64,000 nucleotides of DNA from Paralteromonas sediminis (GTDB lineage Bacteria > Pseudomonadota > Gammaproteobacteria > Enterobacterales > Alteromonadaceae), in contig NZ_RPOK01000001.1 in assembly GCF_003820355.1 (NCBI RefSeq), positions 832,847-896,846 of the forward strand, read 5' to 3'. The position numbers were made by a program, and so were the translations under genes. The notes beneath the pieces were generated by a model. That model worked only from the letters and a program-made list of their open reading frames with translations. It searched no databases and was not told the origin of the DNA. Shown in pieces: positions 28,060 to 34,877 of this stretch. Every line of letters begins with the position of its first letter. The stretch's first letter is position 1.

Positions 28060-28208
28060 CTTTCGAAGAAATGTATTCCCCCTGGATGAGAACCAGCGAA
28101 GCTGGTCGACAAAATTCGCGTAGCGATTTTGAACGTGCTTTAGCACGGCCCGAAGGGTGAGCATCGCAGATGCGAATAATCCAGCACGACCCACCACTTT
28201 CGAAGAAA
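28041..28208 (+). repeat. tRNA-Lys 3'-end duplication enclosing a multi-hairpin element
   Basis: A 31-base direct repeat (28041-28071 and 28178-28208) made of the tRNA-Lys 3' end plus CTTTCGAAGAAA encloses a structured stretch. Five short stems follow one another: ACCAGC/GCTGGT (28092-28106), AAAAT(T)CGC/GCGATTTT (28111-28130), CGTGC/GCACG (28134-28147), CCC-GAA-GGG (28149-28157) and GCATC/GATGC (28161-28173). The piece GCTGGTCGA at 28101 and ATCCAGC at 28179 are the two halves of a tRNA-Lys T-arm, so the middle three or four hairpins look inserted into a T-loop. The same plan recurs in the tRNA-Ser-like elements at 29633 and 34155. I do not recognise a named repeat family. Confidence 0.75.
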
Positions 28209-28326
28209 CAAATCTTTCCCACTTCTCGCGTCGTATAAACACATGTGTAATTTTTATGACAAACGGGTATAATCTCGCGCCCCATTCAGGGTTATTGATT
28301 TCCGCTAAAGAGAGTCGAAGTAGAGT

Positions 28327-29379
28327 ATGGATCAGGTACAAAGGGTAGAGGCAATAGAATATCCGTTTCCCGCAAAGCCCATTGCTTTGTCGCAAAATGA
28401 ACAAGATCACTATGTCGCTGAGATAAAGCGATTACTGAAAAGCAAAAATGCGACCTTAGTAGCGCACTACTATACCGACCCTGAGATTCAGGCGCTCGCT
28501 GAAGAAACCGGCGGTTTCATTTCAGATTCACTGGAAATGGCTCGTTATGGACGGGATTGTGATTCTGATACCCTGATCGTTGCCGGTGTAAAATTCATGG
28601 GCGAGACAGCAAAAATCCTGAGTCCTGAAAAAACAGTGTTAATGCCTACTCTGGAAGCCACTTGTTCACTTGACCTAGGATGTCCGGTCGAGCAGTTTAG
28701 TGCATTTTGCGATCAACACCCCGACCATACCGTTGTGGTATACGCCAATACCTCTGCGGCGGTAAAAGCGCGTGCAGATTGGGTTGTTACCTCAAGTATT
28801 GCGTTAGACGTCGTGGAGTATCTGGACTCACAGGGTGAAAAGATCATTTGGGGCCCCGACAGGCACTTAGGCGCCTATATCGCCAAGCAAACTGGCGCTG
28901 ATATGCTCATGTGGCAAGGCGAGTGTATCGTACACGACGAGTTTTCTGCTAAAGCCTTGAACGATATGAAAAAGCTGCATCCAGACGCCGCTGTATTAGT
29001 TCACCCAGAGTCACCCGCCAGCGTCGTTGATATGGCTGATGCAGTGGGCTCTACAACGCAGTTGATTAAAGCCTCTCAGTCATTGCCTAACGATAAATTT
29101 ATTGTGGCGACAGACAAAGGCATCTTTTACAAAATGCAGCAATTAGCGCCACAGAAGACCTTCTACGAAGCACCGACAGGAGGCAATGGCGCAACCTGTA
29201 AAAGCTGTGCGCATTGCCCTTGGATGGCAATGAACGGCCTCAAAGCCATTTATAATGCGCTGACCGACACAACAGGGCATGAAATATTTGTGGACGATCT
29301 TTTAAGAGAGCGCGCACTTAAGCCCCTTGACCGTATGTTAAGTTTTTCTGCAGGTAACTCTCAGCCAAAACGTGCATAA
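28327..29379 (+). CDS. nadA: Quinolinate synthase A
   Basis: Condenses iminoaspartate with dihydroxyacetone phosphate to quinolinate in NAD synthesis, using a [4Fe-4S] cluster. The 350-residue protein has the three cluster cysteines in [19 protein letters not shown] and [10 protein letters not shown] contexts, and the substrate motifs [11 protein letters not shown] and [21 protein letters not shown] at 28268-28273 with a GC-rich stretch after it could be its promoter. Position after tolB-pal-cpoB and tRNA-Lys is conserved in related genomes. Confidence 0.96.
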   Translation: MDQVQRVEAIEYPFPAKPIALSQNEQDHYVAEIKRLLKSKNATLVAHYYTDPEIQALAEETGGFISDSLEMARYGRDCDSDTLIVAGVKFMGETAKILSPEKTVLMPTLEATCSLDLGCPVEQFSAFCDQHPDHTVVVYANTSAAVKARADWVVTSSIALDVVEYLDSQGEKIIWGPDRHLGAYIAKQTGADMLMWQGECIVHDEFSAKALNDMKKLHPDAAVLVHPESPASVVDMADAVGSTTQLIKASQSLPNDKFIVATDKGIFYKMQQLAPQKTFYEAPTGGNGATCKSCAHCPWMAMNGLKAIYNALTDTTGHEIFVDDLLRERALKPLDRMLSFSAGNSQPKRA

Positions 29380-29395
29380 CGCCTAAAAACTAAAC

Positions 29396-29421
29396 GGGCT
29401 TTGTACAACAGCACAAAGCCC
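29396..29421 (+). terminator. Hairpin after nadA
   Basis: Perfect 9 bp stem GGGCTTTGT/ACAAAGCCC with an 8-base loop, 16 bases after nadA. No T-run follows (AACTCCC), so termination strength is uncertain. Confidence 0.5.
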
Positions 29422-29455
29422 AACTCCCAATTATCGATTTATTTATCGGTATCGC

Positions 29456-29484
29456 TTGATTCAAATACTTATTTTCCCTACTAT
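29456..29484 (+). promoter_or_regulatory. Promoter of tRNA-Ser
   Basis: TTGATT at 29456 and TACTAT at 29479, spacer 17, followed by ACGCGGCC as a GC-rich discriminator just before the tRNA at 29496. Confidence 0.65.
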
Positions 29485-29495
29485 ACGCGGCCTTA

Positions 29496-29586
29496 GGAGA
29501 GATGGCTGAGTGGCTGAAGGCGCACGCCTGGAAAGTGTGTATACGTTTATAGCGTATCGAGGGTTCGAATCCCTCTCTCTCCGCCA
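29496..29586 (+). tRNA. tRNA-Ser (anticodon GGA)
   Basis: A 91-base class II tRNA: acceptor GGAGAGA pairs with TCTCTCC, anticodon loop CTGGAAA (GGA), long variable arm around GTATACGTTTATAGCGTATC, T-arm GGTTCGAATCC and encoded GCCA end. It is the left boundary of the accessory region. Confidence 0.97.
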
Positions 29587-29762
29587 GATACAAAAGAACC
29601 GCTTTGCAGCGGTTTTTTTGTATCTGCAGGAAGGAGACGGACGAGTAGCCGAGTGGTGGGTTCGACAAGTTGCGATAGCAACTTGAAACGAGCGCGTAAG
29701 CGCGAAGCCCGAAGGGTCAAAAACGCCAAAAGCGTTTTTGATTAATCCCTCTCTCTCCGCCA
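29581..29762 (+). repeat. Left copy of 180 bp direct repeat with tRNA-Ser-like hairpin element
   Basis: This unit holds the last six bases of tRNA-Ser, its terminator, and a tRNA-Ser-like element at 29633-29762. That element begins GGAGACGGACGAGTAGCCGAG, resembling a tRNA-Ser 5' end and D-arm, and ends AATCCCTCTCTCTCCGCCA, identical to the tRNA-Ser 3' end. Between the T-arm halves GGGTTCGA (29658) and ATCCC lie stems AAGTTGC/GCAACTT, GCGC/GCGC, CCC-GAA-GGG and a 10 bp TCAAAAACGC stem with its complement. There is no anticodon arm, so it is not a working tRNA. A second copy lies at 34103-34282. Confidence 0.85.
29587..29624 (+). terminator. Terminator after tRNA-Ser
   Basis: Stem AACCGCT/AGCGGTT with TTGC loop and a T7 run, extended outward by GATACAAAA pairing with TTTTGTATC. 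The same terminator, with changed but still paired bases, is present at 34108-34146. Confidence 0.9.
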
Positions 29763-30186
29763 TATTATTTGCTCTGTCCCAGAGTTCGCTTAGTGCAATC
29801 GACTAAGTGTTGAGAAATCAAAGGGATAGCGGCTATACGAATCGGGCTTATCGTCTCCACGGTAAGCCTTTTTTCGTTCTAATACCCCATGTCTCTGTAT
29901 TTTTCTCAAACTACTATTCTGGTGTTCGCTTTTAAGTCTTTGATGTAGTATTTGGCGCCATACAGTACGGAACGATGACCGTAGCTTTCCGCTGTAGATT
30001 TACTGAATTATGCGGGGATTAAGGGCTATACGAAAAGCGCTTCTTGTTCTTTCCAGTCTAGAGGAATACCTGACTTAAGTTTTTTAAGTGTCAGATTTAG
30101 TTTTTGCATTTGTATCTCCGAATAGTTGTTAAAAACCAATAGCAGTTGGCAACGTTCGAAGGATTGACTTCCAATTTTTCATTACT
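29763..30186 (+). other. Non-coding left part of the island
   Basis: About 420 bases with no convincing gene on either strand. A terminator-like stem GGCTTA/TAAGCC followed by TTTTTT lies at 29845-29874. The remainder shows no family I recognise. Confidence 0.5.
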
Positions 30187-30248
30187 GCTCCGCTATCGGA
30201 GCAAGTGTTGGGCAATTATCTGTGAAGATCAAGCTCCGATAGCGGAGC
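30187..30248 (+). promoter_or_regulatory. Pair of mirrored palindromic sites before the XRE gene
   Basis: GCTCCGCTATCGGAGC at 30187-30202 and GCTCCGATAGCGGAGC at 30233-30248. Each is a 6 bp inverted repeat with a 4-base centre, and the second is the exact reverse complement of the first. They end 6 bases before the regulator gene start and are the obvious candidate operators for autoregulation. Confidence 0.65.
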
Positions 30249-30254
30249 AATTTA

Positions 30255-30464
30255 ATGAATGTAATAGGAAGGCGGGTACGTGCTTTGAGGGAGGAGCACG
30301 GTTGGACTCAGGATCAGTTAGCTGCCAAGTGCAACTTGGTTGGGCTAAGTGTGAGCCGTGGTACCCTGGCAAAGATTGAAGCAGAAGTCAGACACGTTAC
30401 TGATATTGAAGTTGAGCAACTAGCGACAGCTCTTAAAGTGGACATTAAAGAGCTATTTGAATAA
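30255..30464 (+). CDS. XRE-family helix-turn-helix regulator
   Basis: A 69-residue single HTH_3/Cro-CI domain: RRVRALREEHGWTQDQLAAKC (helices 1-2), LSVSRGTLAKIEAEVRHVTDIEVEQLATAL (recognition helix and helices 4-5) and KVDIKELF. It covers only the DNA-binding fold, as in many phage, plasmid or island regulators. Two mirrored palindromes precede it. It lies inside the repeat-flanked island, 250 bases before HigB. Whether it controls other island genes is not visible. Confidence 0.85.
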   Translation: MNVIGRRVRALREEHGWTQDQLAAKCNLVGLSVSRGTLAKIEAEVRHVTDIEVEQLATALKVDIKELFE

Positions 30465-30678
30465 CAAAGGCAACACTGCGCGCGCACCTATCCCTGATAA
30501 CTCCCTGTTATTTTTGCATTGTAAAGCCCCTCGCAGACGCAGAGAACACTGAGTTTAAGTCAATTGCTGGTTACTTAACAAATCCTCTACTAATCCACCA
30601 TCTTAAATGTAAGGGCGGTTTTAACCATAACCGATCCCTTGCAGACTAAGCGCATTATATTTGTTTACCAGTTTTAAA

Positions 30679-30707
30679 TTGACAAAGTCCCATTTTGGGA
30701 CTATTGT
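30679..30707 (+). promoter_or_regulatory. higBA promoter with operator in the spacer
   Basis: TTGACA (30679-30684), a 17-base spacer and TATTGT (30702-30707). The palindrome AGTCCCATTTTGGGACT (30686-30702) fills the spacer, so a bound HigA-type repressor would block polymerase. Transcription should start about 7 bases after the -10, at the A of the higB ATG (30714), giving a leaderless mRNA. Confidence 0.75.
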
Positions 30708-30713
30708 TGAGTT

Positions 30714-31016
30714 ATGAGAATCATTGCCTTATCGACACTGAAAGCTTTCTGGGAAGAAAACCCAGAGTACATGGATGCTAAAGAGCCAACGCTCGCTTGG
30801 TATCGGCATGCCTTAATCGCCGATTGGAGCGCACCTGCTGATGTTAAGCAGGACTTCAGGAATGCCAGCATCCTCAAAGATGGGCGTGTAGTTTTCAATA
30901 TTGCAGGCAATAAGTACCGACTGGTTGTGTGGATTAACTATACCTATCGCGTGGTTTACATTCGATTTATCGGTACCCATGCGCAATATGACAAAATTGA
31001 TGTACAAACGATTTAA
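30714..31016 (+). CDS. higB: HigB-type toxin (type II toxin-antitoxin)
   Basis: A 100-residue RelE-superfamily mRNA interferase of the HigB_toxin group. Recognisable are LKAFWEENPEYMDAKEPTLAWYRHA, DWSAPADVKQDFRNASILKDGRVVFNI and the closing NKYRLVVWINYTYRVVYIRFIGTHAQYDKID with the typical THxxYDKI end. Such toxins cut mRNA on the ribosome. It precedes its antitoxin by 17 bases, the usual reversed hig order. No ribosome site precedes the ATG, and the promoter geometry predicts a leaderless transcript. Confidence 0.93.
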   Translation: MRIIALSTLKAFWEENPEYMDAKEPTLAWYRHALIADWSAPADVKQDFRNASILKDGRVVFNIAGNKYRLVVWINYTYRVVYIRFIGTHAQYDKIDVQTI

Positions 31017-31033
31017 TTGTCGGAGGAAAAATT

Positions 31034-31402
31034 ATGGACATCAAACCGATTAAAACTGATGCCGACTACCGAGTGGCATTAAAAGAAATTGAAAGCCTAA
31101 TGATGGCAGGCCCTGACAGTCCCGAAGGTGAAAAGCTGGATGTAATAGTCACTCTTGTAGAGGCCTATGAAGCAAAGCATTTTCCGATGGAATTGCCTGA
31201 TCCTGTTGAAGCCATCAAGTTTGAAATGGAGCGCAAAGGTTTAACAGTAAAAGACCTAGAGCCAATGATTGGTAAAAGTAACCGAGTCTATGAGATCCTT
31301 AATCACAAACGCTCACTCACACTAAAAATGATCTGGAAACTGCATGAGGGGTTGGGTATTCCTGCTGAATCCTTGATCAAACCACCTCAAGCGCATGCTT
31401 AA
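31034..31402 (+). CDS. higA: HigA-type antitoxin
   Basis: A 122-residue antitoxin with an N-terminal part like other HigA proteins (IKTDADYRVALKEIESLM) and a C-terminal HTH (about 60-115: MERKGLTVKDLEPMIGKSNRVYEILNHKRSLTLKMIWKLHEGL). It would neutralise HigB and repress the promoter through the palindrome at 30686. A good ribosome site (GGAGG) precedes its ATG. Its last 8 bases overlap the start of the primase-helicase gene, so the three are probably one operon. Confidence 0.93.
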   Translation: MDIKPIKTDADYRVALKEIESLMMAGPDSPEGEKLDVIVTLVEAYEAKHFPMELPDPVEAIKFEMERKGLTVKDLEPMIGKSNRVYEILNHKRSLTLKMIWKLHEGLGIPAESLIKPPQAHA

Positions 31403-32768
31403 TACTGATGAATTTCAATGCACTGCCGAGATTGATGCTCGGCTAGTTGAACTTGAACAAGAGAAAAATCAGCTTTTAGCTCTTCGAGAGCAACTCCAAC
31501 AATCTTCACTCAATACATCTGACTCCTTTCTATATTCACCAGAACAAAAGGTTGCGATCTTCAGAGGCTTGTTTCGGGGCCGAACCGATATTTTTGCAAA
31601 CCGTTGGCAAAACAAACAAGGTCGAAGTGGTTACTCAGTTGCCTGCGATAACGAGTGGGTTCAAGGGATCTGTAACAAGCCTCGCATCAAATGCCAGGAT
31701 TGTAATCATCGCCAGTTCACAGAGTTAAATGACAGTGTCATTTATCGCCACTTAGCCGGGCAGCATATCGTTGGCCTTTATCCTTTGATACAGGACAACA
31801 CCTGCTACTTCCTTGCCGCTGACTTTGATAAAGGCCAATGGCAGGAAGAAGTTAAAGCAATGTCTAAGGCTTGCCATAACTTTGGAATACCACATGCTCT
31901 TGAGATTTCACGCTCCGGTAATGGCGCACACCTTTGGATATTCTTCAGCGAAAAAGTACCAGCCAAAGAAGCCAGGCTGTTGGGATTTGGCTTGCTCGAC
32001 AAAGCAATGGAGTTTTATTCAAACCTTTCTTTTGACTCCTATGATCGCTTATTCCCCAATCAGGATATTTTACCCGAAGGCGGCTTTGGGAATTTAATCG
32101 CTCTACCTCTCCAAAAGGAAGCGCGTTTGTCAGGCAATAGCTCTTTTGTTGATATCGATATGAAAGTCATCCCAGACCAATGGCAATACTTGGCTAAGTT
32201 TGAATCTGTTTCTCATAATACTCTAACAAAACTACTGACACAGATTTCACCGAACTCAACGTTATTTGAAGAGCAAGAAGTGATTGAGAAACGACCACCA
32301 TGGGAGGTGACCGCTAAGGCAAAACCGCTCACACTGGAAAATCCACCTCAAAAAATATCTGCCACTCTCGCAAATCATGTTTATTTTGACTTAAGTGAAA
32401 TACCAAGCGCACTAGCTGCAAGGTTAAGGCGACTCGCCAGCTTTTCTAATCCTGTGTTCTTTAAGACGCAAGCGTTACGATTTTCGACCCATGGTATTCC
32501 GCGATTTATTTCCTGCGCTCGAATTGAGCAAGGTTACCTAGCAATTCCTCGTGGGTGTTTAGATGATGCCTTGGCCTTGTTAACTGAGAGTCGGATAGAA
32601 GTTCAAATAGATGATCAACGTGAAAGTGGCTCAAAACTTAAAAAGATTAAGTCGCTCGTCAAACTCAGAAAGAATCAACAAACAGCTGTACGAGCCATGA
32701 GCAAGCACGATACTGGTATTCTGCATGTGCCGACTGCATTTGGTAAAACAGTTCCGCTATTGGCATGA
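31395..32768 (+). CDS. TOTE-type archaeo-eukaryotic primase fused to helicase N-part
   Basis: A 457-residue protein with an N-terminal coiled coil (about 10-40), an archaeo-eukaryotic primase-like domain (about 50-260) of the kind named TOTE conflict system primase, and the beginning of a superfamily 2 helicase. Primase motifs: FLAADFDKGQW (DxD metal site), LEISRSGNGAHLWIFF (His motif) and FGNLIALPLQ. Near its end are LRKNQQTAVRAM and the Walker A-like HVPTAFGKT, then a TGA eight residues later. The rest of the helicase continues in the -1 frame from the overlapping ATGA. Either a one-base deletion has split one gene or two chains are made by coupled translation. Biological role in conflict or defence is by family only. 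Confidence 0.8.
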   Translation: MLNTDEFQCTAEIDARLVELEQEKNQLLALREQLQQSSLNTSDSFLYSPEQKVAIFRGLFRGRTDIFANRWQNKQGRSGYSVACDNEWVQGICNKPRIKCQDCNHRQFTELNDSVIYRHLAGQHIVGLYPLIQDNTCYFLAADFDKGQWQEEVKAMSKACHNFGIPHALEISRSGNGAHLWIFFSEKVPAKEARLLGFGLLDKAMEFYSNLSFDSYDRLFPNQDILPEGGFGNLIALPLQKEARLSGNSSFVDIDMKVIPDQWQYLAKFESVSHNTLTKLLTQISPNSTLFEEQEVIEKRPPWEVTAKAKPLTLENPPQKISATLANHVYFDLSEIPSALAARLRRLASFSNPVFFKTQALRFSTHGIPRFISCARIEQGYLAIPRGCLDDALALLTESRIEVQIDDQRESGSKLKKIKSLVKLRKNQQTAVRAMSKHDTGILHVPTAFGKTVPLLA

Positions 32769-33754
32769 TTGCTAAGCGCAAAACCAATACGCTAATTTTA
32801 GTTCACAGTAGACAGCTGTTCGACCAATGGAGAGAGCGATTAAAATCCTTTTTACCTGATGTGGATGTAGGCGTAATCGGCGGGGGCAAGAAAAAATCAA
32901 CGGGTGTCATCGACATCGCAACCTACCAAAGTCTCATAAACAAAAAGGACAATACTGTATTAGAGTTTGTTCAAGATTATGGGCATGTGATCGTTGATGA
33001 ATGTCACCATGTTTCCGCACCACGCTTTGAAATGGTACTAAACGAAGTTAGAGCTAAATATGTGCTCGGCTTGACTGCTACGCCAGAGCGACAGGATGGT
33101 CACCAGAAAATCATCTTCATGGCTGCTGGGCCTATTCGTCACAAGGTTAAAAGCACTACCGAAGATAAGTTTGAACAACATGTCGTTGTTCAGAAACTCT
33201 ATGATAACCCACCAAAGCAGTTAATAAATTCAGAAGAACGGCCGAAAATCTCTGACGCTTATCGTTGGATTATGGAGAATGATGCACGAACACAGGAAGT
33301 TATCAGCGATGTGCTGACTTGCCTTCAGCAATCAAAACACCCAATTGTTCTAACTGAGCGCAGAGAACATGCCGAAACGATTAATACCATACAGCAGGAT
33401 AGAGGTATTGACTCAGTTGTTTTAAAAGGAGCAATGCGTGCGTCCGATAGGAAAGCTGTTGAAGAGCAGTTGCCTACTGCGCAAGTTGTTGTTGCCACAG
33501 GAAAGTATGTGGGCGAAGGTTTCGATCTGCCGAGACTAGACACACTTTTCTTAGCCATGCCTATTGCCTGGAAAGGTTCTCTTGCTCAGTATGCGGGTCG
33601 CATTCACCGTGAGTCAGATGGAAAAGACCGCGTTACTATCTACGATTATGTTGATTGTTCACTTCCCATGTTACAGCGGATGTTCAACAAACGAGAGAAA
33701 AGCTATAAAGCGATGGGATACCAAATTTCGTTTAATGGTAAAGAGCCAGAGTAA
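32765..33754 (+). CDS. Helicase C-part of the TOTE primase-helicase (frame-split)
   Basis: A 329-residue frame carrying the superfamily 2 helicase motifs that follow Walker A: TLILVHSRQLFDQW (Ia), HVIVDECHH (II), LGLTATPERQDG (III), VVVATGKYVGEGFDLPRLDTLFLA (V) and QYAGRIHRES (VI). Walker A itself is in the previous frame, so this chain alone cannot hydrolyse ATP. Its first residues MIAKRKTNTLILVH match where an intact protein would continue, which favours one original gene. Adding one A in GCATG at about 32764 would restore a single frame of about 787 residues. Confidence 0.8.
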   Translation: MIAKRKTNTLILVHSRQLFDQWRERLKSFLPDVDVGVIGGGKKKSTGVIDIATYQSLINKKDNTVLEFVQDYGHVIVDECHHVSAPRFEMVLNEVRAKYVLGLTATPERQDGHQKIIFMAAGPIRHKVKSTTEDKFEQHVVVQKLYDNPPKQLINSEERPKISDAYRWIMENDARTQEVISDVLTCLQQSKHPIVLTERREHAETINTIQQDRGIDSVVLKGAMRASDRKAVEEQLPTAQVVVATGKYVGEGFDLPRLDTLFLAMPIAWKGSLAQYAGRIHRESDGKDRVTIYDYVDCSLPMLQRMFNKREKSYKAMGYQISFNGKEPE

Positions 33755-34102
33755 AGCCAATAGCCAATTTAGTTTTTGATTGCATCTAATTAATGCCGTG
33801 AATGGTGTTTCTAAGTATTGATGGTTCATTCTTGCACAAGAGTTTCCAGCTAGGTTTGTTTGTGGCAGTTTGGCTGAACTGTTAGCAAAGGCCATACGGG
33901 TATTAAGGGGATTCCAGAGGTTTCCTTGATAATTCCCGGTTATTTTTGGTGGCCAATTATCGAAAATACGCTATACGCGCCGATTTCATTGGGCTTGACA
34001 AGGTCGATGACAAGAAACCGTCGAAAGGAAGCGAGAAATTCCCAGTTCTTTCACTGTTTTTAGGGAAATTTGGAGAGACTAGTTAGCTGATGACTACATC
34101 CA
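33755..34102 (+). other. Non-coding right part of the island
   Basis: About 350 bases after the helicase frame without a convincing gene. Nothing recognisable was seen apart from the approach to the right direct repeat. Confidence 0.5.
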
Positions 34103-34282
34103 CCGCCAGATACAAAAGAACCGCTGCAAGGCGGTTTTTTTGTATCTGCAGGAAGGAGACGGACGAGTAGCCGAGTGGTGGGTTCGACAAGTTGCGATAG
34201 CAACTTGAAACGAGCGCGCAAGCGCGAAGCCCGAAGGGTCAAAAACGCCAAAAGTGTTTTTGATTAATTCCTCTCTCTGCCA
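34103..34282 (+). repeat. Right copy of the 180 bp direct repeat
   Basis: Nearly identical to 29581-29762: CCGCCA, terminator, then the tRNA-Ser-like hairpin element (34155-34282). Differences mostly keep pairing: the terminator reads CCGC...GCGG with a different loop, the GCGC stem loop is GCAA instead of GTAA, and one stem base becomes a G-T pair (AAGTG). The 3' end has lost two bases (CTCTGCCA for CTCTCCGCCA). Together with the left copy it brackets the 4.3 kb island. Confidence 0.85.
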
Positions 34283-34374
34283 TATACTATAACTCCATGA
34301 TTTTAATATAAAAATTGCACCTTATATTAGGGGTTTCTTTTTTGCCACATACCTTTGCCATAACGAGGCACTGT

Positions 34375-34563
34375 ATGAAGCGCAAACTCACTTACCTTTA
34401 TCAAGTCAAAAATTCCAAAAGTTTTTATCTGCACATCAGAAAGAAGATTGTTTTTCAGAAAATCTGCCATCATACCCTTGACTCAGGACACTTTGTTGCA
34501 TCGCTAAAAACTGGCGAATATGACGAAGCACTGTGGTTATCACAATTTATTATTAAACGATAA
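34375..34563 (+). CDS. Short protein resembling the N-terminus of a tyrosine integrase
   Basis: A 62-residue frame with a GAGG ribosome site eight bases before its ATG. The sequence KRKLTYLYQVKNSKSFYLHI...SLKTGEYDEALWLSQFIIKR resembles the N-terminal (DUF6538-like) domain found before the DNA-binding part of some phage integrases: a beta-hairpin then SL-T-x-x-x-EA. No catalytic domain follows. It lies 93 bases outside the right repeat, so it may be the stub of the integrase that moved the island, or an unrelated small protein. The resemblance is by eye and weak. Confidence 0.4.
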   Translation: MKRKLTYLYQVKNSKSFYLHIRKKIVFQKICHHTLDSGHFVASLKTGEYDEALWLSQFIIKR

Positions 34564-34679
34564 ATGGAAGGTGTACTTATGGAAAATTTGAACAAGACGG
34601 TGATCACCGTATCTCATTCTCAAGCTCAAGCGATTTCAAACATCAACGCAACGCTAAATGTTCTGCACAACTAAATTAG

Positions 34680-34877
34680 GTCAGCTTATCCGCCCTCGAG
34701 AACCAATTGGACCTCAAAATATTCGTGCGAATACACCGCTCCAGCATTGTTCGCAGAAGCAGTGTCAGTGAACTTCGTCCCAATGACAAAGGTGAATATC
34801 TTGTGCTGCTTAAAACAGGTGAAACACTAACACTTTCACGCACAAACAAACACAAACTCGCTGAACTGATGAATTAG
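34680..34877 (+). pseudogene. Remnant of a LytTR-domain DNA-binding regulator
   Basis: An open stretch of 65 codons without a usable start reads SALENQLDLKIFVRIHRSSIVRR, then SVSELRPNDKGEYLVLLKTGETLTLSRTNKHKLAELMN and a stop. This is the C-terminal half of a LytTR DNA-binding domain (FVRIHRS and GEYLVLLKTG-type motifs). A stop codon (TAG at 34677) lies directly upstream in frame. A 31-codon frame from ATG 34579 with a good ribosome site precedes it in another frame and may be unrelated. The receiver and the first half of LytTR are missing. Confidence 0.7.

Noticed and set aside
28081..28208. CRISPR-like array of short repeats
   Set aside because: The units are different hairpins, not identical repeats with spacers, and no cas genes are in the window.
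28018..28410. Minus-strand reading frames across the tRNA-Lys genes and hairpin element that look like short proteins
   Set aside because: They are translations of tRNA and repeat DNA (ending in peptides such as GFEPATN), with no ribosome site, and such spurious products recur wherever tRNA repeats occur.
29633..29762. Possible second functional tRNA-Ser
   Set aside because: The ends match tRNA-Ser but no anticodon arm exists and the T-loop is interrupted, so it cannot be a working tRNA.
29390..29763. Minus-strand frames across tRNA-Ser and the tRNA-Ser-like element
   Set aside because: Same reason: they read through the tRNA, terminator and hairpins; a near-identical peptide appears at the second repeat copy at 34060-34251 only because the DNA is duplicated.
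30146..30379. A 77-codon frame overlapping the XRE gene
   Set aside because: It runs through the palindromic operators and the XRE gene in another frame and has no recognisable domain.
32740..32770. Programmed -1 frameshift joining the primase and helicase frames
   Set aside because: No slippery heptamer of the A AAA AAG type and no clear downstream stem were seen at the overlap; a single-base deletion or coupled translation explains it more simply.
34579..34674. A 31-codon frame with a good ribosome site before the LytTR remnant
   Set aside because: It is in a different frame from the LytTR piece, has no family pattern, and is too short to support as a gene on its own.
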